Assembly: GCA_030045935.1 (NCBI GenBank)
Contig: JASIEN010000762.1
Span: 1-5,814 of the forward strand
Length of the DNA: 5,814 bases
Origin: Candidatus Sulfotelmatobacter sp.
GTDB taxonomy: Bacteria; Acidobacteriota; Terriglobia; Terriglobales; Acidobacteriaceae
Direction: 5' to 3'
The stretch's first letter is position 1; each line of letters starts with the position of its first letter. Below are positions 1 to 4,219 of the stretch, in pieces. The notes below the pieces were generated by a model that was not told the DNA's origin, made no database searches, and worked only from the letters and a program-made list of their open reading frames with translations. Position numbers and translations under genes: made by a program.

Positions 1-372
1 CGCTAGACGCAAGCGGTGCAGCATGAACCATGCAGACTTTTGCGAGACTCCGAGCGAGCGATGAATCTCCCAAGACGAAACGCCATTCTTGCAACTGACC
101 AACATCCAAAGCGCAGGCAACCATTTCTGTAATGGAATAGGTGAGTCCTCAAAAACGGTGTGAACTTTGACGGAGAACTGCTTGCGACAGGTGCGACACT
201 TCCATCGTTTCTGGGTCTTGAGATAGTACGGCTTGCCGCCTTTTTCACCATGGCAGTTTGGGTCGGGGCAATGTGGGCCATCTGGCCAACGTAGGGCAGC
301 AACCGTGTCGATGCATACCTGTTCGTCGCTAAAATATTGAATGGCTTGCTGCAATGTCTTGACGTGTTCCAT
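1..372 (-). CDS. IS1595-family (ISXO2-like) transposase, N-terminal 124 residues, truncated by window edge
   Basis: This frame starts at ATG 372-370 and stays open to base 1, giving 124 residues beginning MEHVKTLQQAIQYFSDEQVC. An in-frame TAA ten codons upstream, with no other start codon between, fixes the start. It carries a zinc-ribbon pattern, C35-x4-C40 and C59-x2-C62 (HCPDPNC and WKCRTCRKQF). It continues with the family-typical FSVKVHTVFEDSPIPLQKWL and a helix-turn-helix-like stretch ending SQKSAWFMLHRLR. This order of zinc ribbon then HTH is that of IS1595/ISXO2 transposases, usually about 300 residues, whose DDE-type catalytic domain would follow outside the window. No Shine-Dalgarno sequence precedes the ATG; the promoter places transcription start at or next to it. 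The overlapping longer frame at 3-407 has no family resemblance and is a shadow. Whether the element is intact cannot be judged. Confidence 0.93.
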   Translation of the reverse strand, partial: MEHVKTLQQAIQYFSDEQVCIDTVAALRWPDGPHCPDPNCHGEKGGKPYYLKTQKRWKCRTCRKQFSVKVHTVFEDSPIPLQKWLPALWMLVSCKNGVSSWEIHRSLGVSQKSAWFMLHRLRLA

Positions 373-378
373 GCAGCA

Positions 379-407
379 AACATAGCAAAACGAACTGGGT
401 TAGTCAA
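379..407 (-). promoter_or_regulatory. Sigma-70-type promoter of the transposase gene
   Basis: On the minus strand TTGACT (407-402) and TATGTT (384-379) are separated by exactly 17 bases, close to the -35/-10 consensus. The usual start point, seven bases after the -10 box, falls on the A of the transposase ATG at 372. The predicted mRNA is therefore leaderless or nearly so, which agrees with the missing Shine-Dalgarno sequence. The -35 box probably lies in or next to the terminal inverted repeat, as is common in insertion sequences. Confidence 0.55.
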
Positions 408-424
408 GGTAATTATTGCCTCGC

Positions 425-447
425 CAAAATAAAGAGCCGAGCGCTTT
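425..447 (-). terminator. Weak candidate intrinsic terminator of the flagellar operon
   Basis: On the minus strand AAAGCGC (447-441), a TCG loop (440-438) and GCTCTTT (437-431) form a 7-bp stem with one C-T mismatch. ATTTT follows, so the 3' arm and tail together read TTTATTTT. It lies about 40 nt after the stop of the last operon gene and before the transposase promoter, a sensible place for a terminator. The stem has only three G-C pairs and one mismatch, so it may be inefficient or spurious. Confidence 0.33.
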
Positions 448-455
448 TACGAGAC

Positions 456-470
456 GAGGGGGGAGGGGGG
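456..470. repeat. G6-A-G6 low-complexity tract
   Basis: The plus strand reads GA followed by six G, one A and six G (458-463 and 465-470), giving a C-rich run in the operon transcript just after the last stop codon. It ends in the palindrome GGGTACCC (468-475). No function can be assigned; such tracts are also prone to sequencing and replication slippage. Confidence 0.5.
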
Positions 471-486
471 TACCCAATAAAAACCC

Positions 487-1374
487 TCAACTGAACACCA
501 TCGTCACCGCCTCGCGCCGCAGCCGTTCCAGGCGCACCCAGAAGTAGTCGCCGCAGCGCGCCACGCGCACCTCGTCGGCCTTCACCGTGGAAGCGTAGTT
601 GGCGACGATGTGGGCGCACTCGTCCGAGTCGCGCACGCGGTCGAAATTGATTTCACCCGCCGTTCGCTCGCGGGCCAAAGCCTGCAAAGCTTCCCGCAGA
701 GTACTCGGAGCCACCAGGCACGGCTCGGTACGGTATCCCAGCATTTGCTCGATCGCATTCAGCGCAGCATAATCGATGCCCACGCTGAAAGCCATTAATA
801 GAGTTCGCGTGGTTGCCGCAAGTTCAACCGGCATCATCTGGAAAGACGCGAGCAGCCGCGCGGGAATTGCGGGAAACCGCCGCGAACCCGGCGCCATCAA
901 CCCCGCCCGCAGCAGCGGACACGACCACTGCCGCGCCAGCGCCGCCGTCACTTGCAGCTCGGTGGCAAAGCCAAGCTCCTGCAGCCACAGGCCGATTTTT
1001 TTTCTTTGCGGTGGCAAAGCTTCGTCCACGCAGCCGTCCGCTTCTTTCTGTGCGGCCAGCGCCCAGCGCAATTGTTCCTCGGTCAGTTGCTGTCGCGACA
1101 AAAGCAGCAGCCCGAGCGGAATGCGGCGAGCCGCAGGTTCACGTGGCGGCGCAGGCCGCACCCGCAAGACATCGATTAACGCCGTTTCCAGGCACTCCGC
1201 GCGGCAATAGAACGCGTCGCGCAGGCGCATGCTGCGCTGCCTTTTGCAGATTCGCCTCAACCTGCTTTGCGGATTGAAGCAGCCTGCATACGCGCAATTG
1301 GGAGCCAGACTTACCCAGAAATCGCGCCCGGAAGAAATTAATCTTCGTAAGGCAGTCTTTGTTTTCGCAACCAT
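487..1374 (-). CDS. Cys-pair plus GspE/MshEN N-terminal-domain protein, last gene of the flagellar operon, function unknown
   Basis: This 295-residue protein has no assigned name. The N-terminus has two cysteine pairs, C27-x4-C32 (NCAYAGC) and C57-x3-C61 (YCRAEC), a possible zinc site. Residues about 84-230 resemble the N-terminal domain of GspE/PilB/MshE secretion ATPases. Two 24-residue repeats, 86-109 (PLGLLLLSRQQLTEEQLRWA onward to Q109) and 126-149 (KIGLWLQELGFATELQ to Q149), match the MshEN pattern, followed by QWSCPLL and a Pro-rich alpha/beta part with GYRTEPCLVAPS near 215-226. There is no ATPase domain and no Walker motif, so it is a stand-alone sensor or adaptor domain, not a motor. 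In MshE this domain binds c-di-GMP. Here the first Arg of both repeats is replaced (P86, K126) while both terminal Gln remain, so binding is uncertain. It starts 6 nt after the fliN stop with no clear Shine-Dalgarno sequence, so translation is probably coupled. An alternative ATG at 1230, with AAAGG 9 nt upstream, would remove the first Cys pair; I prefer 1374 because proteins of this layout, as I recall them from Acidobacteriota, include those cysteines. Confidence 0.85.
   Translation of the reverse strand: MVAKTKTALRRLISSGRDFWVSLAPNCAYAGCFNPQSRLRRICKRQRSMRLRDAFYCRAECLETALIDVLRVRPAPPREPAARRIPLGLLLLSRQQLTEEQLRWALAAQKEADGCVDEALPPQRKKIGLWLQELGFATELQVTAALARQWSCPLLRAGLMAPGSRRFPAIPARLLASFQMMPVELAATTRTLLMAFSVGIDYAALNAIEQMLGYRTEPCLVAPSTLREALQALARERTAGEINFDRVRDSDECAHIVANYASTVKADEVRVARCGDYFWVRLERLRREAVTMVFS
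960..1020. repeat. 12-bp direct repeat flanking the spacer between the MshEN-like motifs, with an adjacent A8 tract
   Basis: CGGTGGCAAAGC occurs at 960-971 and again at 1009-1020 on the plus strand, 49 bases apart. The two copies are therefore read in different frames of the minus-strand gene: GFATE in motif II, EALPPQ in the spacer. A run of eight T (996-1003; A8 in the coding strand) lies between them at R124-I127. The repeat may be chance or a small out-of-frame duplication. Confidence 0.5.
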
Positions 1375-1380
1375 ATTTTG

Positions 1381-2328
1381 TTATTGCTGCGCCGCCACGC
1401 TTCCCAGCGAAACGTAGGTCACGCGCAGGCCGTAATTCCCATCAATCACTACCAGGTCTCCGCGCGCCACCAATTTGCCCTCCAGCAAAAGGTCGACCGG
1501 TTCCTGTACTTTGCGGTCCAGTTCCACGACCGAACCCGGACTCAGGTCGAGCACGTCGCGCAAGAGAAGCGTCTTTGAGCCGAAGCGCAGAGTCATCGAC
1601 AATTGCACGTCCATCAGCGCATCGAGGCCGACGGCGCCTTGGGCAGCATCTGCAGCGGGAACTGGCGCCTCGGCAGGCTTCGGAGCGGTTGCAGCCGCAT
1701 TGGCTGCGGGCGAAGCTGGTGGATAAGCCACAGGCTTTGTCACCTCGGCTTTCTCAGCCTTCAACTCCGCAGCCAGAGCTGCGCTCACTCCCGCCTCTAA
1801 TATGATTCGAGACGAGCCTTCTCCGGACTGCAACCAGAATGTCGCCGCTGCCGGCCACGACGGTGCAGAGGGTGCAAGCTCGATGTGTATTTGGACTTCT
1901 CCCCATCGCTCCTTTGAATTGGTGGAAACGCCCGCAACCTGCCGCAAAAGCTCGAGGACCGCTTCGCGCTGCTCCTCAGAAGGCTCTGCCGCGGGAGTTT
2001 CCGCGGATGGTGGGGCTGCACCAGACTCATCGGTTGCAGGTTGAGCCGCTGGCGTTTCCCCTACGAAAATCTGTGCCAGGCGAATTGCGAATGCCGATGC
2101 CAGACGCAGCGACATCTCGCCACGCAGCCCGCCCGAGCACGTGATCACAGCCCAGATGTCGGTTTCCACTGCAGGCGGAAGGTCGGCGGGCACTTCCTCG
2201 AGCACGTCGCACTGCACCGCAGAGCCGACGATCTGGCCAAGCACATGCGACAGGCTCTCGGCCCATATCTGGAGAAAGGCGCGCATCGCCTCTCGGGAAT
2301 CAGACTGCTGGGCGGGCGCGTCTGTCAT
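1381..2328 (-). CDS. fliN: Flagellar motor switch protein FliN with N-terminal CheC/FliY-like domain
   Basis: FliN forms the bottom of the cytoplasmic C-ring, helps dock export cargo and takes part in rotation switching. The 315-residue product is much longer than a plain FliN (about 100-140). Its last 80 residues (about 235-310) are a typical SpoA/FliN domain: LDALMDVQLSMTLRFG, LLLRDVLDLSPGSVVELDR, EPVDLLLEGKLVARGDLVVI, YGLRVTYV. Residues about 12-185 look like a CheC/CheX/FliY-type domain, with paired helices (ESLSHVLGQIVG and EAVLELLRQVAG) and a GEMSLRLA strand. An Ala/Pro/Lys-rich linker (about 190-233) joins the two, as in FliY-type proteins. At both places where CheC-type phosphatases carry E-x-x-N, this protein has S27 and R129, so phosphatase activity is unlikely. 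The start is supported by GGAGG 7 nt upstream and an ATGA overlap with the fliM stop, implying translational coupling and balanced FliM:FliN synthesis. fliY would be an acceptable alternative name. Confidence 0.94.
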   Translation of the reverse strand: MTDAPAQQSDSREAMRAFLQIWAESLSHVLGQIVGSAVQCDVLEEVPADLPPAVETDIWAVITCSGGLRGEMSLRLASAFAIRLAQIFVGETPAAQPATDESGAAPPSAETPAAEPSEEQREAVLELLRQVAGVSTNSKERWGEVQIHIELAPSAPSWPAAATFWLQSGEGSSRIILEAGVSAALAAELKAEKAEVTKPVAYPPASPAANAAATAPKPAEAPVPAADAAQGAVGLDALMDVQLSMTLRFGSKTLLLRDVLDLSPGSVVELDRKVQEPVDLLLEGKLVARGDLVVIDGNYGLRVTYVSLGSVAAQQ

Positions 2329-3326
2329 CGCTTTTCCTCCACCGCTTCAGCGGGGGAGTCCCTTTCCTCGCTGGCCGCCAGAGCCTGCGCCGCCCGCCTT
2401 TCCCCTACCCGCACCGGCAATGCCCGAAACATCTCAACCCCGCCCACCAGCAACGAAGCCGGCTGCATCGCGCTTCCCTGAAGTGCCAGCAACTGCCCTG
2501 GTATCAGGTGCGACAGTTCACTGACGTTGGCCCGCACATCTCTTGCGCCCAGCTCCCCGGCAAACGGACAATCCAGCAGTCGTTGCTTGAGCCGTTCGCG
2601 CCACTCGCTCTGCCGGTGCGGCCGCCGGCCAGCCCAGTCTGCCGAAATCTTGCGCAACAACGCGTGTGAAACCGAAACCGGGACCGCGAGGTTCAATCCC
2701 CCTCGCACCTCCAGCATGGTGATCTCAAAACTAAGCGAAAGCGTTTTTTCCTCGGGAGACAGCAGCCGCTGCACCTCCGACAATTCCATGCGCCGCTCGA
2801 ACAGCACCTCAAGATTCACCGCCTGCCACGCTACGGCCAGATCGCGGCACACAATGCGAGTCACACTTTCGACAATCTGCTCTTCGATCTCGGTGATCTC
2901 ACGGTTATCGGCAACCCCTTTGCCTTCGCCTCCAAGCAGCAGGTCGACAATGGGCAGGGCGACTTTAAGATCGAGCTGCAACGCGCCTTTCACTCCCATC
3001 GGCTCCAGATCACATGCCGCCAGATACGTAATTTCCGGAATGCGCTGCAGGAACTCGCGATAGCTCAAGTATTCGGCGGAAACCAGGTTGGCGGAAAAGA
3101 CCACCCGCAGGAAGGCGCCCAATGAATTCGTCAAGCTACGGGCAAATCCTTCATGCAGCCGCGTGATGGCCTGCAGTTGCTCGCGCCCGATCTGGCCGGC
3201 GCGGATGGGATCCCAGATTTCCACCCTGGGCCCCTTCGATTCACCCGATCCGCCCCCCGCGCCGGCGCGCGCGGCCTGCACCATCGCGTCAATCTGTTCC
3301 TGTGTCAGTTCGGTCTTGATCGTCAT
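2325..3326 (-). CDS. fliM: Flagellar motor switch protein FliM
   Basis: FliM is the middle ring component of the flagellar switch. It binds CheY-P through its N-terminus, FliG through its middle domain and FliN through its C-terminus. The 333-residue length fits the family. The N-terminal peptide ELTQEQIDAMV (6-16) corresponds to the conserved LSQxEIDALL CheY-binding segment, followed by a Gly/Ser linker. The CheC-like middle domain (about 35-235) contains the GGEG motif (132-135) with the following NREITEIEEQIVESV. The C-terminal SpoA domain spans about 245-312 (LPVRV near its end). I chose ATG 3326 over a GTG at 3398, because the 24 residues gained would be Arg-rich, overlap fliA and precede the family's usual start. 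A clear Shine-Dalgarno sequence at normal distance is missing: GGAGG sits at the fliA stop, 35 nt upstream. The 3' end overlaps fliN by 4 nt. CheY-binding peptide and FliG-binding motif are both present, so this appears to be a functional switch subunit. Confidence 0.97.
   Translation of the reverse strand: MTIKTELTQEQIDAMVQAARAGAGGGSGESKGPRVEIWDPIRAGQIGREQLQAITRLHEGFARSLTNSLGAFLRVVFSANLVSAEYLSYREFLQRIPEITYLAACDLEPMGVKGALQLDLKVALPIVDLLLGGEGKGVADNREITEIEEQIVESVTRIVCRDLAVAWQAVNLEVLFERRMELSEVQRLLSPEEKTLSLSFEITMLEVRGGLNLAVPVSVSHALLRKISADWAGRRPHRQSEWRERLKQRLLDCPFAGELGARDVRANVSELSHLIPGQLLALQGSAMQPASLLVGGVEMFRALPVRVGERRAAQALAASEERDSPAEAVEEKR
2336..2340 (-). promoter_or_regulatory. Shine-Dalgarno sequence of fliN
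   Basis: GGAGG lies 7 nt upstream of the fliN ATG, inside the last codons of fliM (VEEKR). It fixes the fliN start and ties it to fliM termination through the ATGA overlap. Confidence 0.85.
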
Positions 3327-3357
3327 GGTTGGCAACGGTTCCGCGAGGGTTCGCCGG

Positions 3358-4140
3358 CTATCCTCCTGCCTTGGCCGCCTGAGCCGGCTTGGCCGCACTC
3401 ATCAGTTCCTCAAAGCGTGCCCGCAGACGCACCACGGCGAGTGAATGAATCTGCGATACGCGCGATTCGCCAATGCCCAGCACCGCGCCCACTTCTTTCA
3501 TGGTCAGTTCCTCGAAGTAATAGAGGGCCAGAACCTGCTGCTCTTTTTCCGGCAGGTCGGCGATCGCCTTGGCCAGCAGCTCTTTCATCTCAGAACGCAT
3601 GCAACGGAAAAACGGCGTGTCTTCGGGCGCGTTTGGTAGGTAATCGCACAGGTCCTCATCCCGTCCGTTCCAGGGAGATTCGACATGCAGGCTCCCGACC
3701 TCCAGCCCATCCAGTTCAATGAGAAGCTGCTGAAACTCCCGCAACTCCAGGCCCATCTCTTTCGCCAGTTCAAGTTCGGTGGGTGCGCGGCTCAGAGCGA
3801 GGCTGAGCTTGCGCTGTGCCTCTTCTACCCGGCGCGCCTTGCGGCGAAGTTCCCGCGGGCCCCAGTCCATTTCGCGCAAGCTATCGAGAATTGCGCCTCG
3901 GATGCGGAACTTGGCGTACGAGCCGAACTGCACGTGCTTTGAGCGGTCGAACTTGTTGAGCGCATCGATGAGGCCGATCACTCCGGCGTGGATCATGTCC
4001 TCCAGCGGAACGTGCCGTGGCAGCCGTTCGTGGATGCGCCGCGCCAGATAGCGCACCTGCGGCAACTGCTCCATCAGAATGCGATCACGTTCTTCCCGAT
4101 CTTGCCAATTCATATAAGCCTGCGCCGTGTTCTTGCTCAT
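3358..4140 (-). CDS. fliA: RNA polymerase sigma factor FliA (sigma-28), flagellar class
   Basis: FliA directs RNA polymerase to late flagellar and chemotaxis promoters. The 260-residue product has the group-3 sigma layout. Region 2 spans about 26-98 (LPQVRYLARRIHERLP, LEDMIHAGVIGLIDALNKFD, FGSYAKFRIRGAILDSLRE, then the FliA-typical DWGPRELRRKAR). Region 3 spans about 99-145, with TELELAKEMG. Region 4 spans about 186-246 (ADLPEKEQQVLALYYFEELT, KEVGAVLGIGESRVSQIHS), containing the -35-binding helix-turn-helix. The tail is Ala/Lys-rich. ATG 4140 is chosen because GGAA stands 7 nt upstream and sigma homology begins shortly after. A GTG at 4215, directly after the flhA stop, would add 25 residues without family resemblance. 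Activity is normally checked by the anti-sigma factor FlgM, which is not in this window. Its place directly after flhA, without flhF or flhG between, is noteworthy. Confidence 0.97.
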   Translation of the reverse strand: MSKNTAQAYMNWQDREERDRILMEQLPQVRYLARRIHERLPRHVPLEDMIHAGVIGLIDALNKFDRSKHVQFGSYAKFRIRGAILDSLREMDWGPRELRRKARRVEEAQRKLSLALSRAPTELELAKEMGLELREFQQLLIELDGLEVGSLHVESPWNGRDEDLCDYLPNAPEDTPFFRCMRSEMKELLAKAIADLPEKEQQVLALYYFEELTMKEVGAVLGIGESRVSQIHSLAVVRLRARFEELMSAAKPAQAAKAGG

Positions 4141-4147
4141 AATTGAG

Positions 4148-4151
4148 TTCC
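4148..4151 (-). promoter_or_regulatory. Shine-Dalgarno-like GGAA of fliA
   Basis: GGAA on the minus strand is 7 nt from the ATG at 4140 and decides between that start and the upstream in-frame GTG at 4215. Confidence 0.55.
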
Positions 4152-4153
4152 GT

Positions 4154-4219
4154 TCAATCCACCGTGGAAGAGCGGCGTTTGGTACCGCTGTCAGCCAGCC
4201 AAGAAATCTCCTCACTCAT
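4154..4219 (-). CDS. Possible 21-residue coupled ORF between flhA and fliA (doubtful)
   Basis: ATG 4219-4217 overlaps the flhA stop as ATGA, and the frame runs MSEEISWLADSGTKRRSSTV and one more residue (D) to TGA at 4156-4154, filling most of the 75-nt gap before fliA. A G-rich stretch (GGTGGGGGTG) precedes it at about Shine-Dalgarno distance. The peptide resembles nothing I know. It could be a coupled leader peptide that carries ribosomes towards fliA, the remnant of a lost gene, or chance. An in-frame ATG further upstream inside flhA makes a longer shadow frame, which argues for caution. Confidence 0.15.
   Translation of the reverse strand: MSEEISWLADSGTKRRSSTVD

Larger units (their letters stand above)
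1..407 (-). mobile_element. IS1595/ISXO2-like insertion sequence, 5' part only
   Basis: The transposase N-terminus at 1-372 and its own promoter at 379-407 mark the left part of an insertion sequence that continues beyond base 1. The outer boundary is not fixed. The terminal inverted repeat should lie at or just outside the promoter, roughly 400-430, where the sequence turns AT-rich compared with the flagellar genes. The other end is outside the window, so neither the inverted repeat nor the 8-bp target duplication usual for this family can be confirmed. The element lies just downstream of the flagellar operon and interrupts none of the genes seen here. Confidence 0.75.

Noticed and set aside
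3..407. 134-residue minus-strand frame over the insertion-sequence region
   Set aside because: It resembles no family, is rich in Ser/Arg and reads across the transposase promoter; the frame from ATG 372 matches IS1595 transposases.
463..488. GAGGG/CCCTC hairpin around GGGTACCC as operon terminator
   Set aside because: The 5-bp stem has a 16-nt loop and is followed by C-rich sequence with no U-tract.
776..1277. Several plus-strand frames opposite the GspE-N gene
   Set aside because: Low-complexity Ala/Arg/Ser/Pro products antisense to a gene with recognisable domains; these are the usual shadow frames of GC-rich coding DNA.
1359..2524. Long plus-strand frames opposite fliN and fliM
   Set aside because: They are Arg/Pro/Ser-rich, show no domains and lie wholly antisense to fliN and fliM.
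3327..3398. 24-residue N-terminal extension of FliM from GTG 3398
   Set aside because: It overlaps the fliA end, is Arg-rich and precedes the conserved CheY-binding start peptide; ATG 3326 fits the family length.
4141..4215. 25-residue N-terminal extension of FliA from GTG 4215
   Set aside because: No sigma-factor resemblance, and ATG 4140 has GGAA at 7 nt.
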